NCBI GenBank assembly: GCA_003519585.1
Contig: DOWL01000239.1
Span: 1 to 12,070 of the forward strand
Direction: 5' to 3'
Length of the DNA: 12,070 bases
From: Nocardioides sp.
Lineage (GTDB): Bacteria; Actinomycetota; Actinomycetes; Propionibacteriales; Nocardioidaceae
The notes beneath the pieces were generated by a model. The model did no database searches. It was not told the DNA's origin and worked only from the letters and a program-made list of their open reading frames with translations. The first letter of the stretch is position 1. Each line of letters begins with the position of its first letter. A program made the position numbers and the translations under genes. Shown in pieces: positions 5,926 to 12,070 of the stretch.

Positions 5926-6687
5926 ATGTCCGAGACCGCGCTCGTCACCGGCCCCACCGCGGGCATCGGCGCCTCCTTCGCGCGCCAGCTCGCGGCCCGC
6001 GGTTACGACCTGGTCCTGGTCGCCCGCGACGCCGAGCGACTGGAGCAGACGGCGGCCGAGCTGCGCGCGGCGTACGACGTGCAGGTGGAGGTGCTCGCCG
6101 CAGACCTCTCCGACCGCTCCGAGCTGGCCCGGGTCGAGGCGCGGCTGTCCGACGCCGAACGACCGGTCGACCTGTTGGTCAACAACGCCGGCTTCGGCCT
6201 CAAGGGCCGCTTCCTCGACAACACCGCAGACGCCGAGACCGTGATGCTCGAGGTGCTGGTCACCGCCGTGCTCCGGCTCAGCCACGCCGCCCTGGGCGCG
6301 ATGACCGAGCGCGGCCACGGTGGTGTCATCAACGTTTCGAGCGTGGCGGCCTTCCTCCCCCGCGGGTCCTACAGCGCGGCGAAGGCGTGGGTGAACTCCT
6401 TCTCCGAATGGGCCGCCCACGAGTACCGTCCGCGCGGCGTGACGGTGACGGCGCTCTGCCCGGGGTTCACCAAGACCGAGTTCCACGAGCGGATGGACGT
6501 CTCCCGCGGCTCCGCCCCCGACTTCATGTGGCTCGATGCCGACAAGCTGGTCGAGACGGCGCTCGCCGACTTCGACAAGGGCCGGGTCTACTCGATCCCG
6601 TCGGCCCAATACAAGCTGATCGCCGGCGCGGCCCGGCTGGTGCCCAACGGGCTGCTCCAGCGGTTCCAGTCGCTCGGGCGCAAGTAG
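5926..6687 (+). CDS. Short-chain dehydrogenase/reductase (classical SDR)
   Basis: A 253-residue NAD(P)-dependent oxidoreductase. It has the Rossmann nucleotide loop TGPTAGIG (8-15), D60 in LAADLSD, NNAG (86-89), the catalytic serine region NVSS (136-139), YSAAK with Y149 and K153, and PGFTKTEF (179-186). R34-D35 after the second strand hints at NADP preference, without certainty. The substrate is unknown; the C-terminal region (LVPNGLLQRFQSLGRK) resembles DltE/YqjQ-like fatty-acyl or keto-acyl reductases more than sugar dehydrogenases, an impression only. The frame is open back to an ATG at 5875, but that adds 17 Arg/Pro-rich residues foreign to the family and overlaps the parA promoter region, so ATG 5926 is preferred. 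It ends 1 nt before the stop of the convergent PHP gene. Confidence 0.94.
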   Translation: MSETALVTGPTAGIGASFARQLAARGYDLVLVARDAERLEQTAAELRAAYDVQVEVLAADLSDRSELARVEARLSDAERPVDLLVNNAGFGLKGRFLDNTADAETVMLEVLVTAVLRLSHAALGAMTERGHGGVINVSSVAAFLPRGSYSAAKAWVNSFSEWAAHEYRPRGVTVTALCPGFTKTEFHERMDVSRGSAPDFMWLDADKLVETALADFDKGRVYSIPSAQYKLIAGAARLVPNGLLQRFQSLGRK

Positions 6688-6688
6688 C

Positions 6689-7576
6689 TCACGCGCCGAC
6701 CACCCCCACGACCTCGGGGGTCGTCCTTCCGGATCGGGCCGCGGCCACGGCGGCCAGCTCCAGCAGCCGCGCGTACTCCTCGGGCGCGGTCGTGTTGCAC
6801 CCGAGCTCGTGGTCGAACTTGCCGATGCCGTGGTGGTCGCTGGAGCCGGTGACGACCAGGTCGTGCCGCTGCGCGATCGCCCGGAGCTGCTCGCGCGCCT
6901 CCGGCGGCTGATCCTGGTGGTCGACCTCGAGCCCGGCGAGGCCGAGTCCGGCGAGCTCGGCGATCGCGCTCTCCGGCAGCGAGTCGGGACCGTGCCGCCC
7001 CCAGGGATGCGCGATGACGGTGACGCCGCCAGCCTCGCCGACCACGCGGATCATCTCGACCAGCGGCGCGGCGTACCTGTCGACGTACGCCGGCCGGCCG
7101 GGGTTGAGGTACTGCCGGAAGGCGGTGCTGCGATCGGGTACCACGCCGAGCGCGACCAGAGCATCGGCCACATGCGGGCGACCCGTCGCGGCGGTGCCGT
7201 CGGCCGCGCGGCGTACGTCGGCGATGTCCACCTCGATGCCCACCCCACGGAGCCGCTCCAACATGGCGGGGACCCGGCTGCTGCGGCCATCGAGGACCTT
7301 GCGGAGGCCGTCGACGAGGGGCGGGTAGGTCGGGTCGGGGAGGTAGGCGAGGAGATGCACCCCCCGTCCGAGATGACGACAGCTGATCTCGATCCCGCGG
7401 ACCAGCTCGATCCCCACCTCGGAGGCGGTCCGGGCGGCTGCATCCCACGCCTCGGCGGTGTCGTGGTCGGTCAGCCCGAGTACGTCGAGGCCCTGCGTCG
7501 CCGCGGCCCGCAGCAGCTCCTCCGCCGTCTGCGTGCCGTCACTGGCCCGCGTGTGGGTGTGGAGGTCGATGCGCAC
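6689..7576 (-). CDS. PHP-domain phosphoesterase (RNase AM / nucleoside-bisphosphatase-like)
   Basis: A 295-residue metal-dependent hydrolase. PHP signatures are complete: DLHTHT (4-9; H6, H8), SDG with D13, TDHD (36-39), GIE with E63, H74, GRPH with H135, AHP with H190, and SSDHH (245-249). This order matches the stand-alone PHP family that includes YciV/RNase AM and 3',5'-nucleoside bisphosphate phosphatases, acting on the 5' end of short RNAs or on pAp; the exact substrate is inferred. The GTG start at 7576 lies 21 nt after the DUF6758 stop, with AGGG (7584-7587) 7 nt upstream, and cannot start later without losing DLHTHT. It is the last gene of a minus-strand unit beginning with the CASTOR/POLLUX-like channel. 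From memory, a DUF6758 neighbour for PHP genes is also seen in Streptomyces. Confidence 0.93.
   Translation of the reverse strand: MRIDLHTHTRASDGTQTAEELLRAAATQGLDVLGLTDHDTAEAWDAAARTASEVGIELVRGIEISCRHLGRGVHLLAYLPDPTYPPLVDGLRKVLDGRSSRVPAMLERLRGVGIEVDIADVRRAADGTAATGRPHVADALVALGVVPDRSTAFRQYLNPGRPAYVDRYAAPLVEMIRVVGEAGGVTVIAHPWGRHGPDSLPESAIAELAGLGLAGLEVDHQDQPPEAREQLRAIAQRHDLVVTGSSDHHGIGKFDHELGCNTTAPEEYARLLELAAVAAARSGRTTPEVVGVVGA
6702..6724. terminator. Two mutually exclusive hairpins at the SDR/PHP convergent junction
   Basis: ACGACC (6708-6713) pairs with GGTCGT (6719-6724) around a 5-nt loop; alternatively ACCCCC (6702-6707) pairs with GGGGGT (6716-6721). Both lie 15-40 nt after the SDR stop, inside the last codons of the PHP gene. 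Either could end SDR transcription. There is no T-run, and codon bias for GGGGG/CCCCC may explain part of it. Confidence 0.33.
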
Positions 7577-7582
7577 GTGTGC

Positions 7583-7588
7583 ACCCTA
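7583..7588 (-). promoter_or_regulatory. TAGGGT hexamer before the PHP gene
   Basis: TAGGGT, then GCACAC (6 nt), then the GTG start, all in the 21-nt gap after DUF6758. It could serve as an internal leaderless promoter giving PHP its own transcript, or just as an AGGG ribosome site inside the operon. Confidence 0.38.
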
Positions 7589-7597
7589 GGGGTGGTC

Positions 7598-8230
7598 TCA
7601 CCAGGCCGGCGCCGGCCCGCCGAACGGCAGCTCGACGAGTGGGGGCCCGAGCCGCGAGACGTCCCGCAGGATCCAGTCGTCGGCGAGCAGCAGGATCGCC
7701 GACGCCGGTCGCAGCACCAGCCACAGCCAGCGCCCGTCGGCCTCGCCGGCGACGACGGACCGGTCCCATTCACCGGACGCAGCGGACGTGGAGACCGGCC
7801 ACAGCGGGATCGTCTTGGAGTCGATCCGGATCCGGACCGCCGGAGAGCCCTCGCCGACCTCGACTCCGGGGTCGTCGTGGACGGTGCCGGCGATCCGAGC
7901 GCCCAGCCCGGTGGCGGGTTCCTCGGCGATCACGAGCACGTCCACCGGGCCATCGAGGGCCGAGGTGCCGGAGACACACGTCATGGCGGCGCGGCCGCGC
8001 TCCGCGGTGCCGACGGCGGCGAAGTCAGTGACTCTCCACCCGGGGCTCAACGGCCATGGCAGATAGGTCGGGAACCGCGTCGTCGCCCCGAGGTGCTCCA
8101 CGAACGCGTCGTACGACGCCTCGGTGGGGCGCCACAGCGGCTCGACGGGTCCGTGGTCGGGGCAGGACCAGGTGGTGCCGGCCTGCGCGACCGGCGTCGA
8201 GCACCGGGGGCAGCCGACGGTCAGCGACAT
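7598..8230 (-). CDS. DUF6758 family protein with N-terminal zinc ribbon
   Basis: A 210-residue soluble protein resembling the actinobacterial DUF6758 family. Residues 7-26 carry C7-P-R-C10 and C23-P-D-H26, a probable single zinc-binding ribbon, followed by HGPVEPLWRP and a conserved PTYLPWPLSPGWRVTDF segment (54-70). Later conserved pieces are LVIAEEPATGLGARIAGT (100-117), IPLWPV (140-145) and GRWLWLVLRPASAILLLADDW (166-186). No enzyme motif is recognisable and the function is unknown; it might act as an adaptor. ATG 8230 starts immediately before the zinc ribbon; no convincing Shine-Dalgarno is present, so expression may rely on readthrough from the histidine phosphatase gene, whose stop is 33 nt upstream. 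Confidence 0.88.
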   Translation of the reverse strand: MSLTVGCPRCSTPVAQAGTTWSCPDHGPVEPLWRPTEASYDAFVEHLGATTRFPTYLPWPLSPGWRVTDFAAVGTAERGRAAMTCVSGTSALDGPVDVLVIAEEPATGLGARIAGTVHDDPGVEVGEGSPAVRIRIDSKTIPLWPVSTSAASGEWDRSVVAGEADGRWLWLVLRPASAILLLADDWILRDVSRLGPPLVELPFGGPAPAW

Positions 8231-8263
8231 GGGCTCAACCGTCGGGGTCGCGGGGGCCGGAGG

Positions 8264-8821
8264 TCAAGCGTTCCAGGTCAACAGTGCGGGCTCCTCGTGT
8301 TCGTGGCTCAGCGCCGACAAGGTTCCCGTATCGAGCCGCAGCAGCCGCCCCTCCGTCACCGGCAGCGCCAGCCACCGGGCCGCGAGACCCCGGAGCGCGT
8401 GCCCGTGGCCGAAGACCAACGTGTCTCCGGGGATCGCCGCGCAGCGGGCCACCACCCGGTCCAACCGCGCGGACACGTCGGCCGCCGTCTCGCCCCCGGG
8501 GCACGGGTGGCTCCACACCGTCCAACCCGGGACGGACGCCCGGATCTGGGCGGTCGTGATGCCCTCGTAGTCGCCGTAGTCCCACTCCACCAGATCCTCG
8601 TCGGTCAGCGCCGACGCGAACCCCGCCAGCTCCGCCGTACGCCGTGCGCGGGAGCGCGGCGAGGTCAGCACCAGCTCGAACTCGTGGTCCGCCAGCCGGG
8701 GCCGCAGCGACCGCGCGGCCTCCTCACCTGCCTGCAGCAGCGGCAGGTCGGTTGTCGAGGTGTGCCGACCCGACTCACTCCACTCGGTGGCCCCGTGCCG
8801 GACCAGCCAGACATCGCCCAT
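8264..8821 (-). CDS. Histidine phosphatase (phosphoglycerate mutase-like superfamily)
   Basis: A 185-residue member of the histidine phosphatase superfamily that transfers phosphate through a phospho-histidine. It has the N-terminal VRHG (R8-H9-G10, H9 the nucleophile), SPRSRA (54-59) with a phosphate-binding arginine, the acid region EWDYGDYEG (79-87; E86 the likely proton donor) and the second histidine in FGHGH (137-141, H139). The substrate is not clear. It is too short for a cofactor-dependent phosphoglycerate mutase and more like broad-specificity or acid phosphatases; from memory, M. tuberculosis Rv3214 is a phosphatase of this kind at a similar place. ATG 8821 has a strong GGAGG (8832-8836) at 10 nt, located inside the end of the upstream channel gene; the gap to that gene's stop is 5 nt. 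Confidence 0.94.
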   Translation of the reverse strand: MGDVWLVRHGATEWSESGRHTSTTDLPLLQAGEEAARSLRPRLADHEFELVLTSPRSRARRTAELAGFASALTDEDLVEWDYGDYEGITTAQIRASVPGWTVWSHPCPGGETAADVSARLDRVVARCAAIPGDTLVFGHGHALRGLAARWLALPVTEGRLLRLDTGTLSALSHEHEEPALLTWNA

Positions 8822-8826
8822 CCCGA

Positions 8827-10779
8827 TCAGTCCTCCGCGAGCACGACCACCGCGTCACCGGCGCCGATCTTGTAGGTCTGCGACTTGGGCGGGTTGACCA
8901 CGACACCGAACCGCATGCCGGGGTCGGCGAGCAGCGCCGACTTCAGGCCGATCGCGGTCTCGTTGCGCCTGGTCGCGCCCGCGACGACCGTGGCCCAGGT
9001 GATGTCGTCGCCGGGCTGGACGTACCACTCGGCGGGCCGCAGGTAGATCTCGCTTCCCTCCGAGCCGAGCAGCTCCTTGAACACCGCCTCCAGCCGGCCG
9101 TCCTCGGAGAGCTGCGTGACCAGGAGCGACACGATCTCGCCGCTCACCACGATGTCGTCGACATCGGCCACCGAGGCCAGCACGCGGTTGCGGTCGTCGA
9201 TCATCTCGCTCACCACGGGCGTCTCCGAGCCGAGGCGGCTGAGGATGTCGCGCACGTGCAGGAGGGTCACCAGGGTCCGCGAGTCCGCGGTCTGCACCTC
9301 GAGGTACTCGTCGTAGCAGAGCACGATGATCTGATCGAGCTCGCCCGCGACGTGCTCCTCCAGCACCGCCCGGTTGGTCGTGGAGGCCTTCACCACGGTG
9401 ATCGCGAGGTTCTGGAACGCCGGCACCACCGGCTCGCCGTACGCCGTGAGCACGGTGAGCGTCGAACCCGGCGGCGCGTAGCGGTCGAGCTCGCGAAGGA
9501 CGATCGGTGCCCGCTCGTTCCACCCGATCAGCAGGGCCTGGCTCGGATGCGGCTGGTCGCCGGCCTGTTGCCCGAGTCGGTCGAGCGTCGGCTCGACCAG
9601 GGAACGGGACTGCGCTCCGAGGACGGAGTCGTCCTCGACCACCACGATCAGCGTGTGGTCGTCGGTGAGGGTCGTCTCCGGGCTCGGGTTCAACTTGGAG
9701 ACGCCACCCTCGATGAAGCCCACGACGGAGGCCGCCTCGAACGCCAACTGAGCCTCGGCGTACGTCGACCCGGCGATGCCGTGGTCCTCGAAGAAGTAGA
9801 ACTCGTCGCCGGAGTAGTCGAACAGCTCGGTGTAGACCGCAGCGGCTCCCGACTGGCGCGAGGTCTGCACGACAAGCTTCGCCACGGTCTCGCGGATGTC
9901 GAGCAGGGTGGTCCGGCCCTTGCCGACCAGCGCGGCGGCCTCGAGGTTGCTCGGATCCTGGATCTCGGCGACGATCCGCGGCCCGTCCGGGCCGTTGTGG
10001 GTGAGCGCGAGGAGGGTCTTGATCACCTCGGAGTCGGGGTCGTCGGAGTCGGGCGCCAGCAGGATCACCGACCGGGCGGTGTCGTGGCTGCTCAGCCGGA
10101 GGTCGTCGAGGTCCATCGGCGAGCCGGAGCGGCAGACGATCCGGGTGCCGCGACGCTCGGGCACTTTGACGTGCAGCTCCTCCTCCATATCGACCTTGTC
10201 CTTGTCGGCGAGGATGACGATCACCGGGTCCTTGCGGCTCTCGTTGGCCAGCGTCAGCTCGGAGATGATCGTGAAGATCGACTCCGACCAGCCCAAGATC
10301 ACTGTGTGGTCCTCTTCGAGGACGATCGACCGCCCGCGGCGCAGGTCGGCAAGCTTGCTGTCGATGCCGTTGGCGATCACCCCGATGAGGGCGCTGACGA
10401 TGAACAGCCCCGCGATCGTCAGGACCAGCATGGTCAGCAGGAAGCCCCAGTTGCCCGCGTCGCCACCGATGTAGCCGGGGTCGAGCGCATGCAGCAGCGT
10501 GTAGAAGAGCTCGTGGAAGAAGCCGCCACCGCTGGTGCTCTCGCTGCGCAGCCGGAAGATCGTGGTGATGATGGCGAAGAACAGCGTCAGCAGGATCGTG
10601 ACCGCGGTCAGCCACATGATGAGCGCCGGGGTGCCCCGGGTCATCGAGTTGTCGAACATGTAGCGGAGCCGGTCGCCCCACCCCGACTTCTTCTCCGTCG
10701 CCGTCTTGACCGACGGACCACGGCTCTCCGCCATCGCCTTCGCCGTCCGGACCCGCAGCTGCTGTCCCGTGCGCGCCAT
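8827..10779 (-). CDS. CASTOR/POLLUX-type ion channel with tandem RCK/TrkA_N-like domains
   Basis: A 650-residue membrane protein similar to plant nuclear cation channels CASTOR and POLLUX and to bacterial relatives. Layout counted from ATG 10779: cytoplasmic leader (1-48), TM1 (about 50-75), a re-entrant pore loop with FFHELFYTLLHALDPG and GGDAGNWG (105-112), comparable to the plant filter region ADAGNH, TM2 (112-139), then a long cytoplasmic part with a Rossmann-like RCK domain starting HTVILGWSES (158-167) and a second starting ALLIGWNERAP (415-425), plus a C-terminal TrkA_C-like segment. It would gate K+ or other cations in response to a bound ligand; which ion and ligand are unknown. The frame opens with an ATG at 10791, but the ATG at 10779 has GGGAG (10785-10789) 5 nt upstream and is preferred. 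It heads the four-gene minus-strand unit and is divergent from the MFS gene. Confidence 0.93.
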   Translation of the reverse strand: MARTGQQLRVRTAKAMAESRGPSVKTATEKKSGWGDRLRYMFDNSMTRGTPALIMWLTAVTILLTLFFAIITTIFRLRSESTSGGGFFHELFYTLLHALDPGYIGGDAGNWGFLLTMLVLTIAGLFIVSALIGVIANGIDSKLADLRRGRSIVLEEDHTVILGWSESIFTIISELTLANESRKDPVIVILADKDKVDMEEELHVKVPERRGTRIVCRSGSPMDLDDLRLSSHDTARSVILLAPDSDDPDSEVIKTLLALTHNGPDGPRIVAEIQDPSNLEAAALVGKGRTTLLDIRETVAKLVVQTSRQSGAAAVYTELFDYSGDEFYFFEDHGIAGSTYAEAQLAFEAASVVGFIEGGVSKLNPSPETTLTDDHTLIVVVEDDSVLGAQSRSLVEPTLDRLGQQAGDQPHPSQALLIGWNERAPIVLRELDRYAPPGSTLTVLTAYGEPVVPAFQNLAITVVKASTTNRAVLEEHVAGELDQIIVLCYDEYLEVQTADSRTLVTLLHVRDILSRLGSETPVVSEMIDDRNRVLASVADVDDIVVSGEIVSLLVTQLSEDGRLEAVFKELLGSEGSEIYLRPAEWYVQPGDDITWATVVAGATRRNETAIGLKSALLADPGMRFGVVVNPPKSQTYKIGAGDAVVVLAED

Positions 10780-10855
10780 GCCTGCTCCCATCGGGCCCGA
10801 TTCCCGTTTCCGAGCCGCGGAGCATCCTCCCCCACGGCCCCCGAATGGTCACTGG

Positions 10856-10861
10856 CACGAT
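10856..10861 (+). promoter_or_regulatory. Candidate leaderless -10 for the MFS gene
   Basis: CACGAT ends 6 nt before the ATG at 10868 and shares A2 and T6 with TANNNT. No Shine-Dalgarno lies at a usual distance. As for the SDR gene, a leaderless transcript is likely but unproven. Confidence 0.3.
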
Positions 10862-10867
10862 CGGGCC

Positions 10868-12019
10868 ATGACCGAGCGCGATCGGCGGGCACGCCAGGCC
10901 ACCGCGGTGGCCTTCGCCACCCAGGGGCTGGTGTTCATCAGCCTCACCACCCGGTTGCCGCGCTTCTCCGATCGCTGGGATCTGTCCGAGGTCCAGCTGT
11001 CCCTGCTGCTGCTGATGATCGTCCTGCTCGCCGGTGCCGGGTCGGTGGTCGCCGAGCTGGTCGCCAAGCACAGCTCCAGCGCACGCACCCTCCGAGCAGG
11101 GCTGCTGATCATCGCCCTGAGCGTCCCCGTGGTGGGGGCCGCGCCGGCCGAGGCGGTCTTCGTGGGCGGCTTGGCGGTCTACGGCGTGGGGCTCGGCATC
11201 GTCGACGCCACCAGCAACATGCAGGCGGTCGCGGTCGAGCACCGGTACGGCCGACCGATCCTGCCGTCATTCCACGGCGCCTGGACCTTCGGCGGGATCC
11301 TGGGCGCCACCTATGCCTTGGCCGCCGCTCAGCTGCCGCTGTGGACCGCCGCGCTGGTCGCCGTCGTCCCACTGGCCGCCATCGCGGCGCCGTACCTCCC
11401 GCGCGACCACGGCGAGGCGCTGGCCGCCGCTGAGCGGTTGGCGGTCCCGTGGCGACCGATCCTGCTGGTCGGGCTGGGAATGGTGCTCTTCTACATGGTC
11501 GACACCGCCGCGCAGACCTGGGGGCCGACCTACCTCGACAAGACTCTCGACGCCCCGGGCGAACTGGTCGCGCTGGCCACGCTCCCCTACCTCGTGGCCA
11601 GCCTTGTGCTGCGGCTTGCGGGCGACGGACTGGTGGCGCGGTACGGCGCCGTACCGGTCCTGCGCACCGGTGCGGTCCTCGCCTCGTTGGCGCTAGCCGT
11701 CGTGGTCACTGCTCCGACCTGGCCGATCGGGGTGCTGGGCTTCACGCTGCTAGGCGCCGGCGTCTCGGTCATCGCCCCCCTCAGCTTCTCGGCGGCCGCC
11801 CGGATCGCCGGCGGCGAACAGGCGCGCGTGGATGCGGTGATCGCACGGTTCAACCAGTTCAACTACGTCGGCGGCCTGCTCGGTGCGGTGCTGACCGGCC
11901 TGGTCGGCGCCAACTCGCTCCGGCTCGGCTTCGCCGTACCGATGGTGCTGATCCTGCTGATGCTGCCCCTCGCGCGCGCGTTCGCACCGGCCGGCCGGGT
12001 GAGCGTCGCCGCCGACTGA
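10868..12019 (+). CDS. MFS transporter, YbjJ-like
   Basis: A 383-residue major facilitator with about 12 membrane segments; the first (about 11-30) is AVAFATQGLVFISLTTRLP, followed by PRFSDRWDLSEVQLSLLLL, as in the YbjJ-like subgroup. The region D113-ATSNMQAVAVEHRYG-R129 and PSFHGAWTFGG (133-143) between segments 4 and 5 is a hallmark of that subgroup, whose substrates are poorly known (sugars or efflux of small molecules have been suggested). Hydrophilic loop 178-196 separates the two six-helix halves. The frame is open upstream to 10706, but that would overlap the divergent channel gene; ATG 10868 is preferred. No operon partner is visible; 51 nt remain to the window end. Confidence 0.92.
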   Translation: MTERDRRARQATAVAFATQGLVFISLTTRLPRFSDRWDLSEVQLSLLLLMIVLLAGAGSVVAELVAKHSSSARTLRAGLLIIALSVPVVGAAPAEAVFVGGLAVYGVGLGIVDATSNMQAVAVEHRYGRPILPSFHGAWTFGGILGATYALAAAQLPLWTAALVAVVPLAAIAAPYLPRDHGEALAAAERLAVPWRPILLVGLGMVLFYMVDTAAQTWGPTYLDKTLDAPGELVALATLPYLVASLVLRLAGDGLVARYGAVPVLRTGAVLASLALAVVVTAPTWPIGVLGFTLLGAGVSVIAPLSFSAAARIAGGEQARVDAVIARFNQFNYVGGLLGAVLTGLVGANSLRLGFAVPMVLILLMLPLARAFAPAGRVSVAAD

Positions 12020-12034
12020 CCGCGGCGTCCACTG

Positions 12035-12070
12035 ATGGTTGAGAGCCCGGAGGCGCGCCAGCGCCGACGG
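12035..12070. repeat. Possible left arm of a dispersed palindromic intergenic repeat
   Basis: The last bases read ATGGTTGAGAGCCCGGAGGC, then GCGCCAGCGCC at 12055-12065. GGTTGAG followed by a GC-rich core is how a common class of REP-like intergenic repeats in Nocardioides and relatives begins, as I recall them, with a mirrored CTCGAAACC on the far side. The mirror arm would lie past the window edge, so this cannot be confirmed. An open frame from ATG 12035 (MVESPEARQ...) is the alternative reading. Confidence 0.33.

Noticed and set aside
5015..6244. Long plus-strand open frame opposite parA running into the SDR gene
   Set aside because: It crosses the parA and SDR genes, both with intact signatures in other frames; the translation has no recognisable motif.
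4271..10779. Defence island or antiphage system built on ParA, PHP, histidine phosphatase and a channel
   Set aside because: Each gene belongs to an ordinary core family, there is no nuclease, TIR, reverse transcriptase or toxin pair, and no composition change or mobility gene marks the region.
10706..10867. N-terminal extension of the MFS transporter
   Set aside because: It would overlap the start of the divergent channel gene and adds a hydrophilic, Pro/Arg-rich stretch before the first membrane helix.
8644..11433. Very long open frame on the plus strand (over 900 codons), and another antisense frame at 8855-11242
   Set aside because: They lie across and opposite the channel and MFS genes, which have clear homologous motifs. 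Their residue content is Arg/Pro/Ala/Gly-rich with no domain, as expected from high third-position GC creating stop-free shadow frames.

Overview
The window is a gene-dense, very GC-rich, third-position-GC-biased stretch of an actinobacterial chromosome, most like Nocardioides or a relative. Support comes from the actinobacterial families (DUF3107, DUF6758, the MiaE-like ferritin fold protein), the frequent GTG starts, and a gene order that, as far as I remember it, follows M. tuberculosis Rv3206c-Rv3214: moeZ, TetR, DUF3107, ferritin-like, DEAD-box helicase, ParA-like, histidine phosphatase. I see no mobile element, tRNA, rRNA, CRISPR or phage gene. This is mostly conserved core chromosome.

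Layout, left to right. (1) 1-581 (-): 5' part of moeZ/moeB, cut by the window edge. (2) 743-1909 (+): a tight three-gene unit of TetR regulator, DUF3107 protein and a small GlsB/YeaQ-like membrane protein. (3) 1914-2630 (-): ferritin-fold MiaE-like protein, convergent with the previous unit. (4) 2797-4239 (+): DEAD-box RNA helicase with a basic tail; its true start is probably an upstream non-standard codon. (5) 4271-5863 (-): parA-like ATPase followed 18 nt later by a membrane-anchored L,D-transpeptidase. (6) 5926-6687 (+): short-chain dehydrogenase, divergent from parA. (7) 6689-10779 (-): a four-gene unit read right to left, CASTOR/POLLUX-type ion channel, histidine phosphatase, DUF6758 zinc-ribbon protein and PHP phosphoesterase. 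(8) 10868-12019 (+): YbjJ-like MFS transporter. (9) 12020-12070: intergenic end, possibly one arm of a dispersed repeat.

Functional links are modest. The TetR/DUF3107/GlsB unit looks like a small stress or regulatory operon. parA and the L,D-transpeptidase appear translationally coupled, which may link an orphan ParA to cell-wall cross-linking. The channel operon pairs a RCK-type gated cation channel with two hydrolases of phosphorylated substrates. Several genes lack a clear Shine-Dalgarno but have a TAGGGT- or NANNNT-like hexamer 6-7 nt before the start codon, the pattern expected of leaderless actinobacterial promoters.

I did not find a convincing new system such as a defence island, biosynthetic cluster or novel RNA. 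The points most worth a second look are the helicase start, the lysine replacing an expected iron-ligand histidine in the ferritin-like protein, the mini-ORF between parA and the transpeptidase, and the recurrent TAGGGT-GTG starts.
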